Translations under genes and position numbers: made by a program
Notes under the pieces: generated by a model
Told to the model about the DNA's origin: nothing
What the model saw: only the letters and a program-made list of their open reading frames with translations
The model's database searches: none
Part shown: positions 25,875 to 40,239 of the stretch, piece by piece
How the letters are laid out: every line of letters begins with the position of its first letter
Numbering within the stretch: the stretch's first letter is position 1
DNA from: Populus alba
Taxonomy: Eukaryota; Streptophyta; Magnoliopsida; Malpighiales; Salicaceae
Direction of reading: 5' to 3'
DNA length: 64,000 bases
Assembly (NCBI RefSeq): GCF_005239225.2
Contig: NC_133289.1
Span: 2,611,501 to 2,675,500 of the forward strand

Positions 25875-28800
25875 CTATTTGTTGGCCCAACCTGACCTGA
25901 CTGAGCCGGATCTAGCCCAGCCTATATAACAATATAAAAAAATATATAAAAAAACCAAAACAATTCCAAGGGTCACTTCAAAAAAATTTATGATTTTCTC
26001 ATATGTTTTTCTACCAATCTTTTTCAATATTGGGTCATAGATTTACATTGTAAGATATGAATCCAGTACAAAATACCTGGTTTTCTCTAAAAATTTTGAA
26101 AAAACAAAAACTCCTTATTTCAAAAACATAAAAACAAAAATTTCTTTTTTTGCATATTTCCAAATCTTAAAGGTTTTTCATGCATAATTTTTAAAAAATA
26201 AAATCATGTTTTAAAAATTTAAAAATGAATATCGTAACCAATTTATGATTATCCATTAGGCTTTGACTAAAGTGTTAAAAATCCTTTAACAACTATTTGT
26301 TTAATTAATATTTATAGTATTAGGATTTAGTTGTAGATTTTAATACCTGAGACATAAAATTACATTGTAAAGTATACCCTCGAGTATTAAAGATACAAAG
26401 TGCAAAATAAATGAGATGCTATAATTTAGCCCTTAGAATGGTTATTATTTAACTCAATAAGGTACAAACTTCCTCACAAAGAGAGATCTGTCTTAAATTT
26501 TAGACAAGACCAATGAACAAAAACACGATTTAGAATAACAATCAAACAACAATGCAATTTACCTTAGGTAGGGTGCATTGGAGGTGATGTGTCTTTCCTT
26601 TGAATAAACAATCCCTTACCCAGACTCTCGTAGATCATTAGATTTTCTAATGACTATAATACTAAATGCCAACTCCTGAATTTTATAATTATAATTTTAT
26701 GATTAAACTCAAAACTCATTTTCAACACACCTCTTAATTAGAAGGCAAACCCATTGTTTTCGACACCGCACACCTCGTGAAATAATTGTCAATGAATTGC
26801 GAAAGTTAATAAATGAGTCAAAAGATACGAAAGAAATCAATGATTTAGATCAAATACCAAACTAAAATATCCAACTGGTTTGGCAAGTCCATGCCGAAAT
26901 AAACGAATCGGTTGAGTTGAAGAGACAAGAGTACATCTTAGCTTTTCTGGTTAATTTCTTTTCGACCGAGAGGATTAGCTATGCAATATATGCCGGCCAA
27001 AAAGAAAATCCTATCCAATATCAATGGGCAAGATGCCGTGGACCGTCGTGTTCGTGAAGCCAGAAGAAGGATACAAAGGATAAAGAGAGGAAAGAGTTTA
27101 TCCAAGCTAGTGGGAGTGTGGCAAGCTTGTTCATTTCTTTTTTTTACCTTGGACTTGTTTTGCCTATTTAATTTATGCAAATAATTGATAAAAATAGATA
27201 AATAATTAATCAATAAATTTATATTTATATTCTAAGACTATAAAATATATAGTTTTAAAAATAATTAAGTTAAATTAAAATATTTATTAAAAAAAAAAAG
27301 CACACTGATTATTTGTAAAATAAATAAATTTAATTAGTTATTCAGATTTATGACTTGAAAATGAATAGTATTAATTAATAATTTCATTTATGAAACTAAT
27401 CTAATAAATAAAACAAAATTAATTAATTAATTTTTATATTAACTGAAATAAATAGATTATTTTTATTTATAAAATGACATGAATGTTTGGGACTAATAAA
27501 ATTACTTATTTATGAAATAATGAATCAAATAAATTAATGTAATTCTGTGGTTACTATAAGATCCATGCACCGATACATACAGCTACTAATCATTGTTGTA
27601 TAAATTACACTTAAAAGGTTTTTGATTTAAAATTTGAACCTAATACCTTTGAGCAAAAATTTCAATTCTTTAAATAATACGGTGAAGCATATGAGAGGTG
27701 AGAAGTCAAATAATATACGATTTGCATCTTTGCGACCTTGTCTTTAAATATGATTAATTTAGTCACTGTCACACCAAATTAATATGATATTAATAAAGAA
27801 AACTACTTTCTATACTAAATAAAATATTAACAAAAAAACACTAAGTCATGTTGTAGCAACTTTATTGTACGTTCTTTCACAACTCATAATTAATGAATGG
27901 ATCAAAATAGATATTTTTTAAAAAAAATTTAATTTGGTCCTCAATTTATTTTTTTCATAATTTAGTTATTTTGAGCTCAAATTTACACTCAATTGCATTT
28001 TTTTGTGTGTGTGGAAGGGTTGAATTAAAAGACAGAATATTAAAATGAAAAAGGCAAGTAATATAGATGGCGGTTTTAAGATTTGCTCTGTTATGTGTTT
28101 TTTTTTTTACTTTAAAAGCACCTAAAAAAATATATTTGAGCTGTGGAAAATTTTTAGTTACGGGTTAAGTATAGATTTTGGGGTTGTTTTTTTTTTATGT
28201 TTTGGAGGCTATTTATTAGTTTAATAAGATTCTAATAATGTTTCATAGGTGTTTTAAATCAAAAATGATTTGCAAATGAATTTATCAGCCATTATAATGG
28301 AAATATTCTAGGGAAAATAGACTATACATTGTTTGCCAAGACAAACAATGAGTTGTGAAATTTATTTATTTATTTATTTTTGTCAAAAGCACATTAAATT
28401 TTTAAAAAATAAAGGCCCTCATGTGGGCTCTTTCTTGGTGGGCTACACACTAGGCCCGCATCTCCTTTTTTTTTTTTTTTTTTTTTAATCTTTCAATTTT
28501 GTTTTTCCTTTCAATTTATTCTTAGTTTTTTTTTTAACAATTACTTTCACATGATTTGATTTAAAACCCGAACTAGATAAATAGTTGGATAAAGAGATTT
28601 AAATTATTTTCTATTATTTTCATCTTTTTTCTCAATTTCATCCTATAATTTTTTTATAGGTCAATCAAGTTGTCTTTAAATTAGCCAAGTCAACCAGATC
28701 ATGATATAATATTTTTCATATTATTTAATTTTAAAGCTAAACAGAGAATCATATCAGAAAATTCTAAATTTAACTTGCATTAGCAAATTTAATAACAATA

Positions 28801-30560
28801 CTAAATAATTCTTTGTAATTTAAAATATTTTTTGTTAAGTATAAAAAGTACACTAAATTGGCAACGTAACACAGTTAAGTAAACTTACTGTGAATAATTC
28901 AATGCACAACTAATTATTGCAAGAGAGAACCAATAGAAAGCAACATTTACCAGCAGCTTTCTTTTCTGATAAAATGGCCGCCAGAGAACATGATTTTGCT
29001 ACTGAGGTCCCGAGGAGATTATTAGCTCTGGTATCTCCCATTCCGAGCCAAAATAATACCTCACCCCGAGGAAATTAAGGCCCAAGAAAAAATTATTCTC
29101 TTTAGGGATTAGAGGGATCAAACTTGAATTTTTTGAAAGCAAGAAATAGGCATCAAATTTTAATGGGGTAGGAAACTTTCCAGCACTAGAAAGGTTACGT
29201 GTACTCACAAAATATTAAGGGGAGGATATATACTTTCCATCATTTAAAAGGTTAAATGTACGTATACGCAAAATCTTTTAAAGGAAACTATCGAATAGCA
29301 TCTACTTCTTTATTTAAAAAAAGAGATTAAATTTGTTATATTATTAACAAAAATACCACAAATAAAAAAGCATTGAAACTTTCATCCTAGTTATAGCCAT
29401 TGTTTTTAAAGCACCTAATTTGATGGTAAACTCGGGACAAGTCTTAGATCATGAGGAAGGTGGGTTGACCAATATCAACACACATTTTTTATTTTATAAA
29501 AAAAGTTAAAATACATCATTTTAAACAAAAATAAAAATAAAAAGGAAAAAATCATTAATGTTTCACTGGATTTTTCATGGGTTGACCAAACAAGTAAACT
29601 CAGGTTTTTAACCCTATTATTTCATGTACAAATTTATAACAATATAATAAAGGAATGTATATTTCCATTTGTTTTAAAACTTTTAATGAGTTTGTTCATT
29701 CTTTGAGTGTGATCCAATATTTTTTTATTAGAGTTGAATGGACAAAGATGAGATTGGAGTCTCTATTACTATATATGGATCCTTCCCAGTTAGGTAATTT
29801 AAAAAATATTTCGATTCGAGGCAAACTTCAAAAAAATACTCAATTTTATCAAGTGTAACTTGTTGATTGTTGTCTAGACTACCCATTTAACTCCACGCAA
29901 GCTTCTTTATTGGTAACGCACACCAACTCAAATTATATATATATATATATATTAGTCTTGTCTGATCATGGAGTTGGTAAGACGTATCGTTTTTTATTTT
30001 AAATTCGAGTTCTTAAAATTAATAGAAAAAGATGAGTCTCTTCCATGAACTAATCTTTATTGACGAGGAATTCGAGTTCTAAAGTTGCAATCTTAAATTA
30101 TAGGGGGGAAATTTGATTCATTTTATAAAATTAATGGCTCGTAAGAAGTCCTTGAAAAATAACACATCAATTGTTTATATATATATGCATGAAAAATAAG
30201 TAAAATCTGAAAATAACACTAAAAATAATGAAAAATTCAAAAATAGTATTTTCAGTCGGAAGTACTGTTGGTATCATGTGCACAGTCGATTAATAGAGAG
30301 CTTTTTGCAATTTGGTGGTTCGAGCTAGAAGATAAAATAGGGATGTGGGTGTGATTGTTACTCTAATTCGCAAACATCAATTGCTTCCTTAATTACTGCT
30401 TAAAATAATGTTATATCTGATTTTTAATCTAAGTGATTATGTGTAGTATGATTAAAACATATAATTTCCTTAATCCAATTATGGCTAATTAGACACTATT
30501 TTATCAAATAATTTATGTGGTTAGTTGGTCCTAACCTTTCAACCTGTGATCCTAATTCCA

Positions 30561-30568
30561 TATTTATA
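30561..30568 (+). promoter_or_regulatory. TATA box of AAE copy 2
   Basis: TATTTATA 97 bp upstream of the ATG at 30665, the same word as in copy 1. The leader between it and the ATG is clearly homologous to that of copy 1 (shared CTCTTTCTTTCTACACAAG), so the duplication included the core promoter. Confidence 0.5.
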
Positions 30569-30664
30569 ACCTCAATTATCCAAGACCACCTTAATGCCAT
30601 CCACCAACAATACTATCTCTTTCTTTCTACACAAGCCTAGCTAGCTTCTCTGTTACTTCCTTCA

Positions 30665-32521
30665 ATGGATCAGCTTCCAAAATGTGATGCAAATTATGTT
30701 CCTCTCACCCCCATAAATTTCTTGAAGAGAGCTGCCAAAGTTTATGGCAATCGCCTCTCTGTTGTGTACGAGGGAATCCATTTCACATGGCAGCAAACAT
30801 ATGAGCGTTGCCTTTGCCTTGCTGATTCTCTCCGTTCCTTTGATATTTCCAAAAACGATGTTGTAAGTTTTTCGATATAGTTTATGTTGAGTCTCTCTCT
30901 CTTTTTTTTTTTGACGGTCAGGATATTCTCGAACGAGCATATTTGTTTATTATCTTATTAACAGGTTTCGGTGTTGGCTCCCAACATTCCAGCACTGTAT
31001 GAGATGCACTTCGCAGTGCCCATGGCAGGGGGGGTCATCAACGCCATCAACACCAGGCTAAATCCTAATCATGTAGCCACCATTCTACGCCACTCAGAAG
31101 CAAAGGTCTTCTTTGTCGACTACCAATTTGTGCAGCTGGCACGTCAGGCCCTCCAAATTCTGATGGAAAGTGAATCTATTTCATCCAAATTAGCTCTTCC
31201 TTCAGTCGTTCTCATTGATGACATCGAGTCACCGACTGGTGCCATTTTCGGTGAATGGGAGTATGAACAACTTGTCCGCAAGGGCAATCCAGGGCACATC
31301 CCTTTTGAGGTCCAAGATGAATGGGATCCCATAGCCTTGAACTACACTTCTGGAACAACATCAGAGCCTAAGGGGGTTGTCTATAGCCACAGAGGTGTCT
31401 TCCTTGGCTCCCTTGGCGTAATTATTGGCTGGGAAATGGCAAGTGAACCTGTGTATATGTGGTCTCTTCCTATGTTCCACTGTAATGGCTGGACCTTTGC
31501 GTGGGGCATTGCGGCACGGGGTGGAACAAACGTTTGCTTACGCAATACCACTGCTAAAGACATGTATAGGAACATCGCTCAGCACAGGGTGACTCACATG
31601 TGTTGTGCACCGATTGTTTTCAACATCCTCCTTGAGGCCAAACCAGAAGAACGTAGAGAAATCACTTCTCCTGTCCAAATACTTGTCGGTGGGGCACCAC
31701 CACCGGCCTCCCTACTTGAAAAGATGAAGCCATTAGGATTCCATGTCACTCATTCCTATGGCCTCACGGAGGTTGGACCAGCCCTTGTGTGCGAGTGGCA
31801 GGCCAAGTGGAACAAACTTCCAAGCCAAGATCAGTCAAAAATCATGGCTAGACAAGGGATTAACTCGGTAGCTCTGGCTCATATGGATGTCAAAGATTTG
31901 AATACAATGATTGGCGTGCCTAGGGATGGTAAAACAATGGGGGAGATCGTTCTGAAGGGAAGCACTGTCATGAAAGGGTATTTCAAGGACCCAAAGGCCA
32001 CCGCGAAAGCATTCAAGAATGGATGGTTTGCTACAGGCGATATTGGGGTCATACATCCGGACGGATACTTGGAAATCAAGGACAGATCAAAAGACGTGAT
32101 TATATCTGGTGGTGAAAACATCAGCAGTGTAGAATTAGAGTCGGTTCTTTACAGCCATCCAAGAGTCCTAGAGGCAGCTGTGGTGGCCATGCCACATCCA
32201 GTTTGGGGAGAGAGTCCTTGTGCTTTTCTTGCCATTAAAAAGAACTCAGATGGAAAATCTAATGATCTCAAAGAAGCTGATATTATTGCTTATTGCAGGA
32301 AAAAGCTTCCCCGTTATATGGTTCCGAAGAAAGTGGAGTTCATCCCTGAGTTACCCAAGACTTCAACAGGAAAAGTTCAGAAATTCCAGTTAAGGGATTT
32401 GGCACGGAATTTTGTGGTCTCGGAGACCTTCCCTAGCAAGAATACTGCCCGAGTAAATACCAATACAGAAATGCAAGGACGTCAGGCTCTGCCATCTCGT
32501 GTTGCTTCGTCTCGTCTTTGA
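30665..32521 (+). CDS. Peroxisomal acyl-activating enzyme, cinnamate:CoA ligase / AAE11-AAE12-like, copy 2
   Basis: Tandem paralog of the gene at 20561, 10.1 kb downstream on the same strand. Exons 30665-30862 and 30965-32521, phase-0 intron at the identical place (102 bp here, 125 bp there), 584 aa. By my count about 33 residues differ from copy 1, so roughly 94% identity. The P-loop TSGTTSEPKG, YGLTE, TGD, DRSKD and catalytic Lys (in TSTGK) are all kept, as is the terminal SRL peroxisome signal. Differences cluster in the N-terminus (LSR to LKR, RYFNI to RSFDI), in the GGAPPAAS/GGAPPPAS loop next to the acid-binding pocket, and in the last 30 residues. Similarity continues about 50 bp past the stop codon. 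Both copies look functional. Likely substrate class as for copy 1; divergence of expression or substrate is possible but unproven. Confidence 0.9.
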
Positions 32522-32524
32522 ACT

Positions 32525-34350
32525 TGATACGGTTCAGTTTTTTTTTCCTCAGCTGTACAGACCTGCCCCTTTCATTTTATCATCTCATGTTGTGTGGATT
32601 GGGTTTCATCTTGATTATTTATTTTAATTTGTTTTTTTGTATAATTATCATGATTTTTTTAAATCATCTATGTATTGGGTTGATACTCAATTTCATTAAA
32701 AAAAAAATTACTATGGTTGTGAATTAAAGATGAAATGACCAGAATTAAAAGCAATGAACAATGACAGACCATTTTTTTTTTTTAAAAAAAAAGATGTCAA
32801 CTCTAGTCTTTTTTTTTCACCTTGGTCATTAATTGGATTTTATTATAATATTATGTTGATTGAGATTTAGAAATAATGGTTTGTTCTGGTCTACAATGTT
32901 GTGTTGTTTGGGATTTAAGAATGATAGTTTGTTTTGATCTATCTTTATGTAGTTAACTTGATTTTAAAAAAAATCTCGCAATTGTCTTGGTGCTCAATTT
33001 AATAGAAAATAATCGGATTTTATTGTTCACAAATAATTAGAAATGAGAGGACTGAAATTGTCCCGTAGAACAATTTTTTTTTAATTTTTTTTTTTGTGTA
33101 GTTGCCTTTTCCACAAATTCACTCTGTGGTTTTTGACAAAAATCATTTTTGGTCCCTTGAGCTTGGAGATTGAACGACAATCCACAACTTTATTTTTCTT
33201 GCATTGTAGTTCATGTGTTTGAGAGGAAAGAAAGACCGGTCGAATTACGGTAGGTAGAATGAGAAAGATGATAAACATCCACTTTTTAGCTACAAAACGT
33301 GTCATTTTTAATACCTACGGGTTTTACTCGATGAGAATAATTCTATTTAAACTCTTTTTTTTCCTTTCTTTTGCCAAAAAATAAATTAGGATTCAAGAAT
33401 TTATTTTTGGTTTGGGTTGATTTTTTATTTTTAAATCAATTAAATGCTAATTTAAGAGAATGAATGGGTTTATTGAGGTCCAAAAGTGTTTTTCTAGATG
33501 TTTTCAATGAATAAAAAATGCTTAAAATAGATTTTTAAACCTATAAGAGCTGCCAACTTCAACTTACGGTGCAAATGATTCTGATCACATGAAAAAAAAA
33601 AAGAAAAAAGAATTATTGACATTGAAATAAAAATTTAATGTGTCAGGACTCAGTAGTGGATAAGGACGACTGTTCGTCTCCCATAGTGTGATGAAATTTC
33701 AAAAAGCGTGTGATGAGGAACAAAGTTATTAAAGTCAGTTTGTTCACATGATCCAAAGCTGGTTCGCCTTAGTTCATCTAAAATAATATGGTTTTAATAT
33801 TTTATTTAAAAATAATAATATAATTTTAAAAAATAAATAAATTAATCCAAGTTAACTCACCGGATCATATCAAATTAATTTTTATTAAGTTGACCTGGTA
33901 TCCGCACAATTGAATAACCTTGATTAAAAAGTGTAAATCCATAATAAATAAAAACAGATTTGTCAATGAGCTTTTTAAAAGACAGTGAATGAGTTTGGAA
34001 TTTTTGTTCGATATTGAAAGACCAGAGCCACCCTCTTTTTTCCTTAGAGGGTCATTATGTACAAAAATAATGACTTTTTGCAAACAATCCTTAAAGTTGA
34101 AGGACTGTTTTAATCTTTCAAGTGGCTGCAGCCCCTCCATGCTTGCCTCTGCCAAGAGGCCTAGATTCAAAGCTCTCTCTAGTTTACAAAAAAAGAAATT
34201 CAACCAGTGCATAATGATTACGAAAAATTCTCCAAAACTAGTGAGGGGTGGTTGAAACTACTTTTTATTTTAACAATAGTTTTCAAAAGTATTTAATCAG
34301 TCGGTACATAACATAGTTTTATATAGTCTCACAGAACACATTCTTCCAAA

Positions 34351-34422
<72 letters not shown>

Positions 34423-35205
34423 ACCATAACGACAAAAGTTATCCAAATATCATAGAATTTGGCAGCTAGGTGGTGTGAAAGCAGTGGAAGTGGTCATCCT
34501 CAATCACTCCGACCAATAATTGACTAAAAGTGTTTGTTTAGTGACAAAATGCAAGGTGTTGATAGGGATCTGTGCATCATTCTAGCTAGGCTCTGGAGCC
34601 CAAAGAGACTCTGAGTTGGATGTGTGCCATCATGTGGATCGGAAAGAGTGAGTTGTGAGTGGGATCTATATGAAGTTTCCAAGTTTGGCCCCTCCCCACA
34701 ATCAACGGGCAAAAGCTTTCTATAGCTCAAGCTACAGATCCGTCGGTTGGTATTTTGAGCAACCATTTGTCTTGTTGCAGATAACCTAGTTGTAGAAAGT
34801 AGAAACTAGAGAGTGCATGTGAACAAAATAGTTGTGAAAGGTTAGAGATGATTTTCCAAGGAAGAGCCCACAATGTTGTCAGGCTTTGTCTCTAATAGTT
34901 GACCACTTACCTCCTCTCGTGATCCTCTGTGTGCTTTGTGCGGGTGTGAGATTCTTACTCTGTGGGATTAGGCAGAGTCTACAGAAATTATTTTTTCAAT
35001 TTAATCCTCACATGATAGATTAGATAATCTAAAGAGCATTTGCTTTCAAGCACTAAAATAGGGTTTACCCCTACATCATCTGATAAAATACCATAGAAAG
35101 GTGTGTATCACTGCACAATTCTCAGCAGCCACTATTCTGCTCTTTCTCCAAAGCCAATCCTCTGCCTGAGAAACACAAACCGGAGCTGCCCTCAAAATCC
35201 TTATC
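32525..35205. other. Intergenic region between AAE copy 2 and SCPL copy 2
   Basis: No gene supported. It has a degenerate ~47-bp tandem duplication near 32850-32943, many T/A runs and an AT microsatellite. The stretch 33960-34260 and the less AT-rich stretch 34540-34800 have short open frames without family signatures. The last 100 bp before 35211 should hold the SCPL leader. Confidence 0.45.
34354..34418. repeat. AT microsatellite, 65 bp
   Basis: Uninterrupted TA/AT units; likely length-polymorphic. Confidence 0.95.
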
Positions 35206-35210
35206 TTCAA

Positions 35211-37642
<2,432 letters not shown>

Positions 37643-37649
37643 ACAAATT

Positions 37650-38465
37650 CATAAATTAGTTTCAAATCAATATTGTAAACTGTCAATTCATCACAGCAGG
37701 CATAACCATTCCTGCTTTCTGTCAAGATTTTGATTAATTCCCACTTTGTGTTGCGATCTATATTTTTGCCACAGTTCCTGCACATCCAGTGTGAGACTCA
37801 ATCTCATGTCACTAAAACAATGCAAAGCGTATGTGTTTTTGGTGATGAACAAGAATGGACACACAGATACAGGACAAGGTTATCCAATGGGAGTATCTGT
37901 TATCTCATCCCATATATATACTGAAAAGATCAAAAAGATATAATTAATTTTATGAATTAACACGCAACATCTTAAATTTATGTTTTTACTAGTCATATAC
38001 TTGGAACATTATATTATAATATAATTTATAGAAGTGGTTTTTGTAAACTCAATTTTATTAACCAATTTAAACTGGCATATAATGGTTTTGAGCAAGAGAA
38101 AGCATGAGGAGAAATTAGCAAGATTATAAAGGCTTAGAGCTTATTTACAAGTGAGTATATAAGTTGGGGACTGGTTTTTAGTTATCCCAATAAAAAATAT
38201 AAAAAGAACAAACCTTTGAACCAATGAAATGTAAAAACCAGCCGTCCCACAGGTCAATGAAATCCAAAGAAACCCCAAAAAAAAAAAAAAAAAACAGAGA
38301 GAGAGAGAGAACTATGTTATTTCTCTTCAAATTTTGGACAACCATCATCTTGCATGGTTATTTGACACCAACCAGGAAATTGATTTTAAAAAGAATGTAG
38401 ATCAACAAGTAGGTAAATACTAGTTTATACATTAAAAAAAAAAATTCTAAATATAGATCGAAAAG

Positions 38466-38534
<69 letters not shown>

Positions 38535-38655
38535 AAAAAATCAAAAGTTATATGTTAATAAAAAACATATCATTAATATGATTAAAAATAAAACTGAAAA
38601 AAATTAAAAGACAGATATAGATCAAGATATTTAATCTTGTAAGGCGAGATATTTA
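37650..38655. other. Downstream flank of SCPL45, no gene
   Basis: Short open frames only. Contains a poly-A/GA patch at 38277-38311 and the AT microsatellite listed next. Confidence 0.5.
38469..38527. repeat. AT microsatellite, 59 bp
   Basis: Uninterrupted AT units. Confidence 0.95.
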
Positions 38656-38664
38656 CTTGGTTAT

Positions 38665-39079
38665 TGTGATATCTCACATCGGAAGTGAGCGTCTAGAGCC
38701 AAGGTTTTATAAGTAATGTCGGTCGCTAACCTGTTATATGCGTTTTCGGGCGTAAGGCTCCGAAGTGGACTTGCGTCACCAGGAACAAAATCATGAGGGC
38801 AGTAAGGTCCAAAGCGGACAATATACAGCAGGTTGAGTCGGACTATTACATTTGGTATCAGAGCCGAGGACGGCTCATCTTAAGGTGGGGGATTGTGATA
38901 TCCCATATCAGAAGCGAGCATCTAGAGCCAGGACTTTATGAGAAGTATTGGTCACTGACCTATTGTACGTATTTTGGGGCATTAAGCTCAGAAGTGGGTT
39001 CACATCACCAAGAACAAAACTGTGAAGACAGTAAGTCTCAAAGCGTATAATATACGATAGGTTGGGTTGGGCTATTACA
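38665..39079 (+). mobile_element. Complete TRIM (terminal-repeat retrotransposon in miniature)
   Basis: Two LTRs of 186 bp each, 38665-38850 and 38894-39079, both starting TGTGATATC and ending CTATTACA (TG...CA). Between them only 43 bp: a primer binding site TGGTATCAGAGCC at 38853-38865, complementary to the initiator tRNA-Met 3' end, and a purine tract AAGGTGGGGGAT at 38882-38893. A perfect 5-bp target duplication GTTAT flanks it (38660-38664 and 39080-39084). The LTRs differ at roughly a quarter of positions by eye, mostly transitions, so the insertion is old. No coding capacity; such elements depend on proteins from other retrotransposons. No 5S-like internal promoter (Cassandra type) was seen. 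Confidence 0.93.
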
Positions 39080-39084
39080 GTTAT

Positions 39085-40230
39085 GTTATTTGAATTTTTA
39101 TTATTAAAATTAATCTTTTATTCAATTAAACAATAATAGAAATAGACACATATGTTAAATTGACACAATAAAAAAATTATACAATGATACACATATTAGA
39201 AATATTATCATTATAAAAAACTATAAATGAATCTTTTCAAAAATTAAATACACATAACAACAAATCACATGGATATTAATTGAAACATAAACTTAAATAT
39301 TATTTAAAAAAATACATTAAAAAATATCTTAATTAAAAAAAATAGTCTAGTTGTTGTGGCTTAACTCGTCAAACTTGTAATTCGAGTCATGGATTTAACC
39401 GAGTTTAATAATTTTTTATTTTTAGAGAAATTAGATATTTAGGGGTTGAAAATGAGTTTGTTAGGATTTTTAGAGTGTCTTGAGATGGGAAAAAAATTTT
39501 AAAAAATAATTTTTAAGATTCTAAAACTCCAATCTTAATTTTTGAATTATCAAAAGTGATAGACTAACATTGCAAAGCAAGAAGTTCTCTAATTGATTGA
39601 AAACAAAAAAATAACTAGAGTAAACTTTAATTAATACGTTGTCTCCCATTTATTTATTTATTTATTTTACTTTTTAATTAATATACCTTCTTTTATGTTT
39701 TTTTTTTTTAATGTTTAGTTAACTTTTTAAAAAAATAGTAATTAATCTTTGTAACTGTTTTTTAATTATTTTATAATGCTTTAAAAAATTATTGTAATTT
39801 CTAAAAATATGTAAAATAAAAAAACAATCAAGATTAAATATTTAGACATGCGTCTATATTTTATGAAGAATATTAGATTTTCAATTTAATATTTAATTAA
39901 ATTTAAAAACTCCTTTTCAATTTATCTATTAATTTATTTTATTAAACATGAACAACTTCTTTTTATTTTTCAATTAAAAAAATCATAATATATAAAAACA
40001 CATATATAACACCAACACCTTCTCTTCCTTTAGAAATTAATTTATACAAGACTGTATCTTTGTTTTTGGTAAATATGGATTGTGCAGATACGGTGATTGG
40101 CGTCTCTTCGAATTTTATAGGGTTTGCCAATGAATTAACGGTCAAGAAACTACTTTATAGCTTTTAATAAATTGAGAGGACTGAACAGTTACTTTCTTAA
40201 GATAACAGGGACTGAATTGTAAGTTACCAA
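39085..40230. other. AT-rich intergenic DNA
   Basis: No gene or defined repeat seen; long A/T tracts. Confidence 0.5.
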
Positions 40231-40239
40231 TCCCTGGCT

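Larger units (their letters stand above)
22441..30550. other. Long intergenic region between the two AAE copies
   Basis: Eight kb without a supportable gene. Contents: a TA microsatellite, a direct repeat pair, a period ~116-bp noncoding array, a TG/AG microsatellite inside a GC-richer patch (25740-25925 with GGGCTGAACCC- and GCCCAGCC-like words), and blocks at 27395-27495 and 27900-28440 resembling blocks upstream of AAE copy 1. A short basic open frame at 26981-27184 has no recognisable family. The whole looks like layered, decayed repeat DNA inserted between the tandem genes. Confidence 0.5.

Noticed and set aside
26938..27213. Overlapping open frames on both strands, one rich in Arg/Lys
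   Set aside because: No recognisable family, no splicing context and a chance-length frame in a repeat-rich interval.
34540..34800. Less AT-rich patch resembling a structured RNA or gene scrap
   Set aside because: No stable fold, family motif or repeat partner could be recognised by eye.
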